Below are positions 27,180 through 35,744 of a stretch of 64,000 bases of DNA, one piece after another (within the stretch, counting starts at the first letter, position 1; each line of letters starts with the position of its first letter). This stretch comes from Neobacillus pocheonensis (GTDB taxonomy: Bacteria; Bacillota; Bacilli; Bacillales; Cytobacillaceae), in NCBI GenBank assembly GCA_023702235.1, contig JAMQCR010000002.1, forward strand, positions 1,364,501 through 1,428,500, read 5' to 3'. Under the pieces are notes generated by a model. The model was not told the DNA's origin, ran no database searches, and saw only the letters and a list, made by a program, of their open reading frames with translations. Made by a program: the position numbers and the translations under genes.

Positions 27180-27357
27180 ACAATCGGTTAACTTTTTGAA
27201 TCTCCCCTTCAAATAACCTCATGTCCAACTCGTAATCATCATGACCATCAAATGAATCCAACATATCTTTTTCTTGATGTAATGTTATCAAATACTGCTC
27301 CAATGAAAACCCACCACTTTGGATTGTATTCTCAAACACAACTTTAAATCTGCTCAT
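27169..27357 (-). CDS. small hypothetical protein
   Basis: 62 residues, acidic and helical (FSLEQYLITLHQEKDMLDSF, LFEGEIQKVNRLLES). It has the size of Spo0E-like phosphatases but lacks their SQELD signature, so that name was not used. A GAGG site precedes the ATG and a terminator follows. Bracketed by two oppositely oriented repeat arms. Confidence 0.55.
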   Translation of the reverse strand: MSRFKVVFENTIQSGGFSLEQYLITLHQEKDMLDSFDGHDDYELDMRLFEGEIQKVNRLLES

Positions 27358-27449
27358 TTATTTCACCTCGACAGATAGTATTTCCAATACAATAAATGAA
27401 ATTCGTATTTTATTACCAAATATAAAAAGGACCATTTAGGTCCTTTTGA

Positions 27450-27500
27450 CTTCTTCAACTAAAGCACCCGTTACTTTAAGTGTAGCATTTCACAATCTTA
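27450..27500 (+). repeat. interspersed repeat, arm B with tail and hairpin
   Basis: CTTCAACTAAAGCACCCGTT then ACTTTAAGTGTAGCATTTCA, CAATCT; preceded by hairpin GGACCATTTAGGTCC at 27429. Confidence 0.85.
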
Positions 27501-27579
27501 CTTTCATGATCAGTGCTGTTATAATCGTTTTGAAATAAAAAAAGGGAAACCCACTAGTTGGAAGTCCCCCTTAATACGT

Positions 27580-28023
27580 TCATCCTTTTTTTCTCTTTTT
27601 TAGGAGTATCCCTATAACAACCCCTGGGATGACACATACCATTGGAAACCAAACAGTTCCCAATGCTATTCCAAATAACTTAACCCTTGCTGAATACATA
27701 AGTCCTACAGTAACAAAAAAGGCTGAAAGAACAAAGGGTAAATAAGCATACGGTTCTTTACCTCCACCTGCATCCTTATAAGCATCCCACATCGCAAAAA
27801 AGTAAACACAAGGATAAAACATCAGCCATTGATATTCTGTATAATCGATGGCTTTTTCAATTTGACCATTAAAACTAAGCAATATTAATTCATTAAAATG
27901 AGAACGAACATTAATTACAAATTCCAATAATATAAAAATTATCCCTTTTAGATGCTTTCCGTTAAGTAATTGACCGAAGCCAGGAAAAGCTATGCTCCAT
28001 AATAATTTTTCTTTTGGATTCAC
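27580..28023 (-). CDS. small integral membrane protein paired with DUF3231
   Basis: 147 residues, four membrane segments (LLWSIAFPGFGQLLNG, GIIFILLEFVINV, LMFYPCVYFFAMWDAYK, TVWFPMVCVIPGVVIGILL) and a basic end KKRKKG. Function unknown. It lies 31 bp after the DUF3231 gene and is probably co-transcribed. The same pair recurs at 46680-48254, and a C-terminal scrap of a third copy is at 54887. Confidence 0.75.
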   Translation of the reverse strand: MNPKEKLLWSIAFPGFGQLLNGKHLKGIIFILLEFVINVRSHFNELILLSFNGQIEKAIDYTEYQWLMFYPCVYFFAMWDAYKDAGGGKEPYAYLPFVLSAFFVTVGLMYSARVKLFGIALGTVWFPMVCVIPGVVIGILLKKRKKG

Positions 28024-28054
28024 ATTTGTCTAACCTTTTTCTTATGGATTTTCG

Positions 28055-29092
28055 TTACTTATCATTTTCCAGTTTATCTCTATCAACCGCATGAGGTGCC
28101 CTTTCAAACCAACCTTTTTCAATCATAATTTTTGCCGCATCCTCGACAAACCTTCCAATTTGCATAAACGACCTAGTATAGAGGAACCCAACATCATGTC
28201 TTCCGTTTACAGCTATTGAGTTTCCAAACGCCCTTATTTTCATTGAAAACATATCCATCTTATGAAATAGCATTAACTTATCCGAAAATGGTGAAAAAGT
28301 GGATATAGTCACTAAATCATCCAGAAAAGATGGGCTTGGCAAATTTTCATCATGTAGCATTTGCATATAATGTTGAACATTTGTAGCCGTCATATCTCTT
28401 CCCCATTCAAACAATTTCCGAATCTTTTCATCTTTTGCTACTTGGGCAAACGCCATAATAAGAGCTTTACTCGTTACATTATTTTCAATATTATCGTAAA
28501 AGTGAGCAATTTCTAATGCATGCAAAGGTCGTACATGTCCAAAGTAACCGTTTAAAAAATCATCATGGACAAATTCCACTTTCTCCGGAACCGGGATGGT
28601 TGGTGGTTTTATGGTAAGACCCTTATTCATTAATATTTCGTTGATTTGGTCCATTAACTCCATTGTAGAAGTCATACAGTAGGTAAAAAATTCTTTTACA
28701 TCTTTTCTATAAACAAGAGGAAGTCCTACACTATAAATACTCAGCCCTGCTTTTGCAGCATATTTCAAATAATGAGGATAGTATTCATCTTGGAATAAAC
28801 GGGGGGCGTTAAGGTTTACATCCTCTTCGCCAAACCCTTTTGGAATGGGAAAATTTTCCTTTATAAAAATTTCTGTAGTTATCCTTAAAAAATCTTCGGT
28901 TAATTTTAAAGCATTTTCTAATAACGTTTTAATATCTGCATCCTCAACGTGTTGAAGATAATAGCTTAGAATGCATTTAGCCATGCTGTTTCCCATATAG
29001 GTAGCCCAAAGCTTGCCCATTTCAGCAGATGTTAATGGTTCACTGGTGTCTGTTTTATATGAAGTTAATTTAATCGGTTTAATTGACTGCAT
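28055..29092 (-). CDS. DUF3231 family protein
   Basis: 345 residues from ATG 29092 (AAAGGAG upstream; the frame to 29107 is a less likely start). Duplicated DUF3231 units: GKLWATYMGNSMAKCILSYY at residue 24, KENFPIPKGFGEEDVNLNAP, and second-half FSDKLMLFHKMDMFSMKIRA, NSIAVNGRHDVGFLY. Closely similar in layout to the protein at 47205. Probably a sporulation or stress-linked structural protein, but the role is not known. Confidence 0.88.
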   Translation of the reverse strand: MQSIKPIKLTSYKTDTSEPLTSAEMGKLWATYMGNSMAKCILSYYLQHVEDADIKTLLENALKLTEDFLRITTEIFIKENFPIPKGFGEEDVNLNAPRLFQDEYYPHYLKYAAKAGLSIYSVGLPLVYRKDVKEFFTYCMTSTMELMDQINEILMNKGLTIKPPTIPVPEKVEFVHDDFLNGYFGHVRPLHALEIAHFYDNIENNVTSKALIMAFAQVAKDEKIRKLFEWGRDMTATNVQHYMQMLHDENLPSPSFLDDLVTISTFSPFSDKLMLFHKMDMFSMKIRAFGNSIAVNGRHDVGFLYTRSFMQIGRFVEDAAKIMIEKGWFERAPHAVDRDKLENDK

Positions 29093-29483
29093 GGTTACTC
29101 CTTTCACCTAATTTTTCTTTTAGTATTTTCCCCAATCGATATCATATTCTAAGCTTAAGAAGTTATTTCGTATCTTTTTGTTATGAAAACGTTGAATGGA
29201 ACGATATAAATGAAATCATTATATGTATATAAAACCGAAGAAACCTCAATTAAGCAGTTATTTGTTGGTTGGTATAAAGAAACAGGAGATGACAAAGAAG
29301 ATGCTTGATACTTGGATTTACATTAATGTTATAAACAAAAATGGTTTATGGTGTTTATGAGTTTTTCTGCAATTGCATTCCTTGCTTTATTAGGTTACTA
29401 CTATCCAGAACCCACAAACGCTAATAAAAATAAATAAAAAAACAACCAGGAGGAACCGGAAAACAGTTAAATTAGCTTTCAAC
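29093..29483. other. intergenic region with two weak micro-ORFs
   Basis: Plus-strand frames 29210-29308 (ends FVGWYKETGDDKEDA) and 29348-29437 (MVFMSFSAIAFLALLGYYYP, ending NANKNK; one membrane helix) are open but lack good ribosome binding sites. They may be scraps of decayed genes. Nothing else is seen. Confidence 0.3.
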
Positions 29484-29591
29484 TTCTTGTTGAAGTAAAC
29501 TGCCATTTAGTGGAACAAGAAAAAGAGCCGCAGCTACGACTCTTTGTTTCGCTCAAGCACCCGTTTGTTTAAGTGTAATCCTTCACAATCT
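29484..29591 (+). repeat. interspersed palindromic repeat, complete copy
   Basis: Arm A TGAAGTAAACTGCCATTTAG then TGGAACAAG, central hairpin AAAGAG...CTCTTT, arm B CTCAAGCACCCGTTTGTTTA then AGTGTAATCCTTCACAATCT. Confidence 0.85.
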
Positions 29592-29627
29592 CCTGTTGTT
29601 TGGTTTGTTACTAAAAATTAAGCCTAC

Positions 29628-29789
29628 TTATTTACCATTTTTAATAACACTACGATTCAACGCTTCAAAAAACAGATCTCTTTTCATTAATTCCTCTTCT
29701 AACAGCTTCATAAATGCTTTGTCCATATTCTCTATTTCTTGGACTTTCACTTATACATCAATGATTTGTTCATAACTTAAGCACTTCAT
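29628..29789 (-). pseudogene. Sda-like sporulation checkpoint protein with in-frame stop
   Basis: Reads MKCLSYEQIIDV, stop (TAA at 29753-29751), VKVQEIENMDKAFMKLLEEE, LMKRDLFFEALNRS. The MKxLSxExLIxxYxKAxEL...FIxLLxxEIxRR layout is that of Sda, the helical-hairpin inhibitor of sporulation histidine kinases. The stop replaces the expected tyrosine codon. A GGTGGAG site precedes the ATG. Confidence 0.5.
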
Positions 29790-29821
29790 TTATTCTCCAC
29801 CGAAAATTAATATATAAAAAT

Positions 29822-29981
29822 TCACTTAATCCATTTTAGATATTCTCTAGGACTAAAATTTCTTCTTATGATTTCTTCAAATACAAAATCAATAAAGTCT
29901 TTTTCTAGCCGTGTTCAATTCCTTTTTGATAAATAGCCAATAATAAACATCCTCTACATAAAACCAAGTATGGAGCATCAT
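29822..29981 (-). pseudogene. second Sda-like remnant, frameshifted
   Basis: Starts MMLHTWFYVEDVYYWLFIKK, ELN, then a frame change near 29896 gives KDFIDFVFEEIIRRNFSPRE ending YLKWIK. Joined, the core ELN-x3-KDFIDFVFEEIIRR fits the Sda helical hairpin. It is tandem with the previous remnant and directly downstream of the membrane protein gene. Low-to-moderate confidence because the proteins are short. Confidence 0.4.
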
Positions 29982-29982
29982 C

Positions 29983-30453
29983 TTAGAGTCCTTCCAACCT
30001 TTTTTCTCGGATCATCTGAAATCCATACAAGAGCAACGACTTAATAAAAAATAATAATGATAATTGATAATTCTTCAAACGAACTAACGAACCTATACCT
30101 AAACTTTTCATCATATCCACGAATTTGTAGGTAAAAAAGGTATCCACGATAAGGTTCAGTAAAAGATACCAAACGAATTTACCATAGGTAAATCGAAGTA
30201 TCCACATCGATCCGACAAGAAAAGGACCCCAGGTAAAAGGAAAACCCCCTGATAATTTGGGATGGATTTTAACATAAAACCACCACCACCTTCGTTTCTT
30301 CGCCAATCTCATTTCCAATGCCACTAAAACGGACATCAATACACTTGCTGGTAAAAAACGTTTTATTTCTTTTTTCCCTAGTAAGGGAAGTGTAAGCCAG
30401 GATAAAACCAGCATACCTAACAATATCGGTTTAGCAACTTTTAGATTTTTCAT
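29983..30453 (-). CDS. conserved membrane protein, function unknown
   Basis: 156 residues from ATG 30453 (GGGAGGGTG upstream); the longer frame to 30540 has no binding site. About four membrane segments: KPILLGMLVLSWLTLPLLG, FLPASVLMSVLVALE, FLVGSMWILRFTYGKFVWYL and a C-terminal one, with a KKRRWWWFYVKIHPKL loop. Bacillus-type conserved membrane protein not tied to a known pathway. Confidence 0.65.
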   Translation of the reverse strand: MKNLKVAKPILLGMLVLSWLTLPLLGKKEIKRFLPASVLMSVLVALEMRLAKKRRWWWFYVKIHPKLSGGFPFTWGPFLVGSMWILRFTYGKFVWYLLLNLIVDTFFTYKFVDMMKSLGIGSLVRLKNYQLSLLFFIKSLLLYGFQMIREKRLEGL

Positions 30454-30623
30454 ATACACCCTCCCGTTCAATCCATCAGGAATAATATCCCCTCGAACAG
30501 GAAAAATTATAAAAAAACAACAGTCTATACAATCCATCATAGAAAAGAAGTGGTAATTAAACGTCTTTTTTTATTTTTCATCAACCCCTAGCAAAAAGCA
30601 TATAGCATTTCCTTCCAAGCTCA

Positions 30624-30730
30624 TCTTTGACTAACCTGCCCAGTTAGGCACAATAAAAAAGCTGTCGATAATGACAGCTTGACTCTTCAACTCTTGCACC
30701 CGTTACTTTAAGTACAATTCTTCACAAATT
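30624..30730 (+). repeat. interspersed palindromic repeat, complete copy
   Basis: Arm A TGACTAACCTGCCCAGTTAG then GCACAATAA, central hairpin AAGCTGTCGATAATGACAGC, arm B TTCAACTCTTGCACCCGTTA then CTTTAAGTACAATTCTTCAC. Confidence 0.85.
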
Positions 30731-30878
30731 TTTCTCTATACTAATAAAAAAGTCCCTTTCACAAAAAGTATCTTAAAAAATGAATAATCATAAATGTATT
30801 AATTAATAATATTCTTTGTGTTCTATTTCCTTTAAGGAGTAATTCATGAATGTACAAAAGGTGATAAGGAGTGTAGTC

Positions 30879-31340
30879 ATGGGAATTTTAAGTGGTAATC
30901 CTCAGGATGAACCAATGCATTATGGTGAGGTTTTTGGAACTTGGACTCACCTATTGGCAAACAATGGCTTAATTGCTGGTTATCAGTCTTATATTAATCA
31001 TACTGGTGATCAGGACTTGAAAAAACTTATTGAAGAAGCAATTGAGGGTATTAAAAACGAAAACCATCAATTACAAGAACTTCTTAAAACAAATGGTATC
31101 GGCTTGCCACCAGCCTCACCAGATCGTCCAAATGCAAATTTAGAGGACATCCCTGTTGGAGCAAGATTTACTGATCCAGAGATTAGTGCATCTGTTTCCA
31201 AGGACGTCGCTGCTGCATTAGTAGCTTGCAGCCAAATAATGGGACAATGTATCAGAGAAGATATTGCTATGATGTATGGACAGTTTCATTTGGCAAAGGC
31301 ACAATTTGGTTTAAAAAAGCTAGTCTTTTTTCTTAATTAA
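30879..31340 (+). CDS. DUF3231 family protein, single unit, C-terminus shortened
   Basis: 153 residues from ATG 30879 (AAGGAG 7 nt upstream), giving the family-typical start MGILSGNPQDEPMHYGEVFG. ATG 30846 also has AAGGAG and is an alternative. One DUF3231 unit is present (LLANNGLIAGYQSYINHTGD, SKDVAAALVACSQIMGQCIR, REDIAMMYGQFHLAKAQFG). Where relatives continue with a further 20-25 residues, the frame runs into KKLVFFLN and stops just before a repeat at 31350, so the end looks replaced. Confidence 0.8.
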   Translation: MGILSGNPQDEPMHYGEVFGTWTHLLANNGLIAGYQSYINHTGDQDLKKLIEEAIEGIKNENHQLQELLKTNGIGLPPASPDRPNANLEDIPVGARFTDPEISASVSKDVAAALVACSQIMGQCIREDIAMMYGQFHLAKAQFGLKKLVFFLN

Positions 31341-31349
31341 TTTTAGAAA

Positions 31350-31446
31350 GCCTTCTTAAAGTAACCTGCCCCGTTAGTCGAATAAGAAAAAATGTTGTCG
31401 CAACTTCCTTAATTTCTTGAATTCAAGCAACCAATAGTTTAACAAG
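31350..31446 (+). repeat. interspersed palindromic repeat, divergent complete copy
   Basis: Arm A CTTAAAGTAACCTGCCCCGT then TAGTCGAATAAG, arm B TTGAATTCAAGCAACCAATA then GTTTAACAAG. Central hairpin weak (GTTGTCGCAAC). Confidence 0.7.
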
Positions 31447-31564
31447 AAAATAAAAAAAGGAACCTCCCTTTGGACCCCTTGAAACAAAAAAATAAAAACA
31501 GCCCTACAACTCCTGTATAGTCCTATTTTTTATTGAAACTATATTAAGTGGAGGTGATTTACTA

Positions 31565-31720
31565 ATGCCAAGTAAAAACACAGAATTGCCAAATACAATT
31601 AAATATAGTATATGGAAAACACGAACGGACGAAATTCAACCTGGTACCAAAGAAAAATCTGCTGAATCAACTGAAAGACCTATTCTAGAATCAAAAACAA
31701 CGACAATCGAGATTAACTAG
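31565..31720 (+). CDS. small hydrophilic hypothetical protein
   Basis: 51 residues (MPSKNTELPNTIKYSIWKTR, ending TTTIEIN) with GTGGAGGTGA at ideal distance before the ATG and a perfect terminator 3 bases after the stop. Rich in Thr, Lys and Glu, no membrane segment. No family recognised, but the signals make it a credible gene. Confidence 0.6.
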   Translation: MPSKNTELPNTIKYSIWKTRTDEIQPGTKEKSAESTERPILESKTTTIEIN

Positions 31721-31722
31721 TT

Positions 31723-31750
31723 AAAAAGCAACCACGACAGGTTGCTTTTT
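31723..31750 (+). terminator. terminator after 51-residue gene
   Basis: AAAAAGCAACCACGACAGGT then TGCTTTTT. Confidence 0.9.
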
Positions 31751-31787
31751 CAATTATATTTCTTTCCACTTTACAAGTGATATATCC

Positions 31788-31808
31788 TACAATTCAAGCA
31801 CACTTTAG
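31788..31808 (+). repeat. interspersed repeat arm B, left half before IS110-like element
   Basis: CTACAATTCAAGCACACTTT then AG matches the 5' half of arm B and ends at the left end of the IS110-like derivative. The right flank at 32274 is not repeat sequence. Confidence 0.55.
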
Positions 31809-32273
31809 CCATCCATGCAGCACAAAATCAATGCTGCACCACAGAGAATGAAAATGGTTAGGAAGTGTCAATACTGATACTGACCTTAATCCAGTCAACC
31901 CTTGTTTTTGATAACTGTATTTTGAGCCACTCCGATTACCAAAATGTGAGCCTCCTTGAACTTTAAAATTGGAAAATCTGGGGTGTCTTGACATGGAGCC
32001 TCCAGAGGCATGAATTTGCTCGTAAGGCGACACACCAAGGTTGTTTCGAATGGCAACAAGCCTATCATGCCTCTCACTCCATGTAAAGACCTGGTCTAAC
32101 TGGAAAAGGAGTGGCTACCGTTTTCACGAGCAAAGTGGCTCTATTTGAAAGATCAAATACAACCCTAATCCATAGACTTATTAATTATCGCTCTCCTCTT
32201 TTTTTTAACGATTGAGCAGGTTTCTTAAGTATTGTCATTTTTCTATTCTCGAAGAAACTTATTTTCATGGTAG
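31806..32273 (+). mobile_element. non-autonomous IS110-like derivative
   Basis: The left 80 bases (TAGCCATCCATGCAGCAC, then CACCACAGAGAATGAAAATG and GTCAATACTGAT) match the left end of the full IS110 copies. The right end TTATTTTCATGGTAG matches theirs too. No transposase is encoded; the interior is unrelated and holds no ORF with features. The 468 bp element may be a deletion relic or a trans-mobilised derivative of a related IS110. Confidence 0.7.
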
Positions 32274-32375
32274 ACCTGAATGCCGTTCCCCGGCACCATC
32301 AAATGAATGAAAATACTAATTTTCAGGATAGCAGTTCAATAAGCGAGATGAATTAGCTATAAAAAGAGACCTGTA

Positions 32376-32813
32376 TTATGAATGCCTTATTTCCTCATCA
32401 TCTGTACTTAGAGGTGAAGCATATAGATTAATAAATAATATGTAAACTGGATACAGAATGACAGACCCATAAATCAGAAGACTAAATCTCGGAAAAAGTG
32501 TTACTCCTGAATTAATAGGAAATAAAACAGTGAAAAAAGAGAAAAAAAGGATAAAATATGGTACCCACAAAAGGAGTGACCAATAGCTGTTTTTTCTACC
32601 TATAATCCATTTTTTTGTTAAGCAAATGAATAAAATCGTTGAAAGCAGTAGTCCAATAACATTAATAGCAGCAATTACAATGTAAACATTATCCCATTCC
32701 CAGCCAGTTAACCTACTAATATGAGATACATTTATTATGAGTTCGATTGCTATAAACAACGCTAAAGCATATAAGGCACTAATAGTGTTTAACTTTATAA
32801 AAAACTTCATCAT
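32376..32813 (-). CDS. four-helix membrane protein, unknown function
   Basis: 145 residues with hydrophobic segments at about 10-28 (SALYALALFIAIELIINV), 43-65 (NVYIVIAAINVIGLLLSTIL), 78-98 and 108-130. AAGGAGGTATATG precedes the ATG. Single-gene unit. Not assigned to a family. Confidence 0.65.
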   Translation of the reverse strand: MMKFFIKLNTISALYALALFIAIELIINVSHISRLTGWEWDNVYIVIAAINVIGLLLSTILFICLTKKWIIGRKNSYWSLLLWVPYFILFFSFFTVLFPINSGVTLFPRFSLLIYGSVILYPVYILFINLYASPLSTDDEEIRHS

Positions 32814-32877
32814 ATACCTCCTTAATTAAGAAGCAACATCTAACACCTCTGAGTTAGTTTCTTTATTCAATTATAAT

Positions 32878-32958
32878 CCTTCTTAAAGTAACCTGCCCTT
32901 TACTTGAAGAAGAAAAAAGCATTACCGTTATTCCAGTAATGCACCCAGTTGAAGAAGA
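32878..32958 (+). repeat. interspersed palindromic repeat, GCATTAC subtype
   Basis: Arm A CTTAAAGTAACCTGCCCTTT then ACTTGAAGAAG; central hairpin GCATTAC...GTAATGC; arm B remainder GCACCCAGTTGAAGAAG. It overlaps the end of a reverse-strand ORF. Confidence 0.8.
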
Positions 32959-33121
32959 AGATAAAAGTTGTCAAATACACTAAAAATGTAAAAGGCGTGG
33001 TTAATATAACAATTTTCCTAAATTTATTGCGTTCAATTTCATCATTTGAAGAAATAAAAATATACCTTCTAAATAAATTAGTTTCCTCACAAATATCAAT
33101 GTAGCCATGAATTTTGAACAA
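32900..33121 (-). pseudogene. hypothetical protein whose end lies in a repeat
   Basis: The frame reads MFKIHGYIDICEETNLFRRY, then KIVILTTPFTFLVYLTTFIF (one membrane helix), and its last 17 codons are translated repeat sequence. The original C-terminus has probably been replaced by the repeat. No clear ribosome binding site. Family unknown. Confidence 0.4.
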
Positions 33122-33481
33122 ACTATGACCAAGGTATGAAAATTAACCAAAATTTTCATTAAAGTTTTATTTCCAAATATATCCTTTCCCCTTAGGTAAT
33201 TAGAGCAGAGCCCTTTTCTTTACCTGCCAACAAAAGAATAAATTTTACTTTTTAATAGAAAATTACTGTTTTTTTAAAGAAAAACCATTCATTTACCGCA
33301 TTATTTATGTATACCTTCTGTTTTTTGCGTTTTTCCGCTCTTTTTTGTGAATTCTTGTATAAAAACCCCGTTTGAATCCTTATGGTGAATTATGATTTCA
33401 GATCCATTATAAGTAATCACAAAAAGAAAAACCCATCACAAGAAAGGTTCATCCTATAAATTTTATTATTTATATAATTAT

Positions 33482-33507
33482 TAACGTTAATATTAATATT
33501 AACGTTA
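33482..33507. other. 26-nt perfect palindrome
   Basis: TAACGTTAATATT followed by AATATTAACGTTA is its own reverse complement over 26 bases. It lies in a gene-free stretch (33122-33507), just downstream of a small reverse-strand frame, and is not followed by a T run. No other feature is seen in that stretch. Confidence 0.7.
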
Positions 33508-33693
33508 TCATTGAACATCTTCCTTTGTGTAAACCCGACAAGTAACGCCGTAGCTCTGGCAAAGCTCTTTTAGTTTATCTCGACGAAGTGGAGATATTGT
33601 GTGAAAAATAAGGGTGGGAGTTTGGTTGAATTGTTCTTTCATAACAGGATTTAATTTGGAGTATAGTTCAATTTTCTTTTTGTTATCAGCCAT
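33508..33693 (-). CDS. small hypothetical protein, possibly C-terminal part
   Basis: 61 residues (MADNKKKIELYSKLNPVMKE, IFHTISPLRRDKLKELCQSY, ending CRVYTKEDVQ). The ATG has no good binding site. A different frame just upstream (33863-33651) encodes SKSKLTKSDVLAFVIFFNNS, so both may be halves of one frameshifted gene. Family not recognised. Confidence 0.35.
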   Translation of the reverse strand: MADNKKKIELYSKLNPVMKEQFNQTPTLIFHTISPLRRDKLKELCQSYGVTCRVYTKEDVQ

Positions 33694-33927
33694 TGATCAA
33701 TATCGATAGAATGGATCATCAGCATTACTATTGTGAATTTTGTTGTATGAAGCTGGATGTCAGAATTGTTAAAGAAAATAACGAACGCTAAGACGTCCGA
33801 TTTAGTGAGTTTGCTTTTGCTGCTCATATAGAAAAGAAGATCCTCTCTGGGAGCAGGTCGCAAGAAAATAAAGTTAGGTTAATTATGGAAGTGTAACATT
33901 TTAAAAATGAAATTTCATACAAAAAAC

Positions 33928-33968
33928 GATACCTATCCATTATCCTCATAAGGATTTGGATAGGTATC
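33928..33968. terminator. long hairpin, probable bidirectional terminator
   Basis: GATACCTATCCA, loop, TGGATAGGTATC, with A-rich and T-rich flanks. Confidence 0.75.
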
Positions 33969-34136
33969 ATTTTGGCTTCGTGAAGGCATAGTTAAATAAT
34001 GGAGTCAGCTTCCACTCCATATTTTACCATATAATGCACACATCCACGCCGCCCCTGGAGGCTTTCCCTCCCATGTCTCAACGGGTCAATTGCCCTCTCA
34101 TTCCTTCGTCATGCCGTCCCCAAATCGATTTAAAAA

Positions 34137-34548
34137 ATGATGATGCTTGAAAATGACGATACTTCATTTATACTAGAGGATACTTTTTACTTATGTGAGA
34201 AACTGGATATTCCGCTTGTATTCGATTATCATCATCACCTTGCTCATCATCGAAATCCCGATTGGATAGTTCATTGGGATCGAGTCATCCAAACGTGGAG
34301 GGATTCTCCTCTTCGTGTAAAAATGCATATTTCCAGTCCAAAAAGCCAAAAAGCATTTCGTCATCATACAGATTTTGTTGACATAGATATGTTCTTTCAG
34401 TTCTTAAATGAAATCATGGGCAGTGTTCGATTGACTGCATGATTGAAGCGAAAAGAAATGTGACGAAGCCCTGTTTCATTTAATGGAAGAGATTAAAACG
34501 AGGGAGGATGTGGAAATCATTGATGGCTCTTCGTTTCATTTAAAATGA
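34137..34548 (+). pseudogene. uvsE: UV damage endonuclease UvsE, C-terminal remnant
   Basis: LENDDTSFILEDTFYLCEKL, FDYHHHLAHHRNPDW and KMHISSPKSQKAFRHH are hallmark metal-site regions of UvdE/UvsE endonucleases, which nick beside UV photoproducts. The N-terminal two thirds are missing or degenerate (a blurred IHAAPGGFPSH-like stretch lies before it). The end is split over frames: IDCMIEAKRNV, then DEALFHLMEEIKTREDVEII. Located 1.5 kb before splAB, so this was a spore UV-repair island. Confidence 0.85.
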
Positions 34549-34583
34549 TAGGAAGAGCCAATGATGTAATTTATTAATACTAA

Positions 34584-35012
34584 TTAGTTTTTCAACGAGA
34601 ATTCCTGAGGTGGTTCTCCGGTTAGGTTTAAGATACGTACCGTTTCAGGCTGTATTTTAAGAAGTACGTAGTTCGGATCATTCGGACCTTCAAACCATTT
34701 ATTAAACGATTCTTCCCAGAATTGATTTTTCAAAGCCTCTGTATCATTAATGGATGAGGTGCCTAAAATTTCAACATAGGCATCGCTTTGTCCTTTCTCT
34801 TCATAACCTAGCAATACAGATACGTATGGATTGTTTTCAATTTCGTCCATTTTTTCAGTGTCCTTTTTCGTTGGTGAATATAATGTTAGGTCCTCATTGT
34901 AAAATGTCATATATCGTGAATGAGGTTTATTATTTTCAACCGATGCAAGGATGCCTGTTTTGTGATTAGAGATTATGTTAACAACCTTTTCTTTAAAATC
35001 TTGATCGCTCAT
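34584..35012 (-). CDS. pyridoxamine 5'-phosphate oxidase-family general stress protein
   Basis: 142 residues of the PNPOx-like split-barrel fold: ISNHKTGILASVENNKPHSR, YSPTKKDTEKMDEIENNPYV, VSVLLGYEE and ETVRILNLTG. It resembles general stress protein 26 (YdaG) of B. subtilis, a flavin-binding protein of undefined substrate. AGGAGG precedes the ATG. Single gene. Confidence 0.88.
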   Translation of the reverse strand: MSDQDFKEKVVNIISNHKTGILASVENNKPHSRYMTFYNEDLTLYSPTKKDTEKMDEIENNPYVSVLLGYEEKGQSDAYVEILGTSSINDTEALKNQFWEESFNKWFEGPNDPNYVLLKIQPETVRILNLTGEPPQEFSLKN

Positions 35013-35203
35013 TTATTTTCCTCCTATGGATTGGTTTCTCTTTATTTTCCACTAAAGCATGGAAAAAAAACTGTAAAAAATTCGTAGGTGCTTTTCCGGT
35101 GATCATTAAGTGTTTTTAGGAAACTAATAATCCATTGATCGAACTAAAGACTTGTTAGAGTTGCCTCTTGCCTCTTCTCCGGTTTTAGCCCATCTGCTTT
35201 TAT

Positions 35204-35341
35204 TTAGATAAAGCCGTCATTATCCAATGGTGTTTGAAATTGATCAAGCCCAATATTGACAATATGCTTGATGACAAAAGGTGTTCCAAACTCAATCAAT
35301 GCACTGGAATGATCTAAAGCACAACCAAAACATTGAATCAT
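35204..35341 (-). CDS. small CxxC protein, hypothetical
   Basis: 45 residues (MIQCFGCALDHSSALIEFGT, ending TPLDNDGFI) with AAGGAAAA directly before the ATG. The CFGC pair could bind metal or form a disulphide. Too short for the main ORF list but has plausible signals. Family unknown. Confidence 0.35.
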   Translation of the reverse strand: MIQCFGCALDHSSALIEFGTPFVIKHIVNIGLDQFQTPLDNDGFI

Positions 35342-35509
35342 TTTTCCTTCACTCCTGTATCAAAGCTCAAGGTACTATTTTTAACCAAAAAAAGAATAAA
35401 ATACCCAAGCTTTCAGTGAGGAATGGGAAATATTATTTTCTCTTTTTTATCATGCTTCGAATAACTTCAGGGATGTAACAAATCCTAATGAACAAAGGGG
35501 GTGCTTATA

Positions 35510-35665
35510 TTGTCAAACCAGCAACGTACTAATGGCGAGAAACAAAGAGGGCAATCCGGTAATCAACCGGGTTTAGGATCGAAGTACCATGAGGAACATG
35601 CAGGAAAGGTTACCGGTTACGGACAACCTGACTCAGTCGCTAAAGAGGCTGACAAAAATAGTTGA
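35510..35665 (+). CDS. small acid-soluble-type hydrophilic protein upstream of splA
   Basis: 51 residues from TTG 35510 (AAGGGGGTG 7 nt upstream): SNQQRTNGEKQRGQSGNQPG, LGSKYHEEHAGKVTGYGQPD, ending EADKNS. Very hydrophilic, rich in Gly, Gln and Lys and almost free of large hydrophobics, the composition of minor small acid-soluble spore proteins. It lies 80 bp before splA in the same direction, consistent with forespore expression, but no SASP family was matched. Confidence 0.5.
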   Translation: MSNQQRTNGEKQRGQSGNQPGLGSKYHEEHAGKVTGYGQPDSVAKEADKNS

Positions 35666-35744
35666 TAAGCCTTTATTATAATCATTTTACGCCCTTTGCT
35701 GCGTTTGTTCTGTTATAAAAATAAGAACACTTAAAGGATGGTGA

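Noticed and set aside
27169..27357. Spo0E-family phosphatase
   Set aside because: Size fits but the SQELD-type signature is missing.
35281..35478. 65-codon plus-strand frame
   Set aside because: No binding site; the opposite strand holds a better small ORF with a ribosome binding site.
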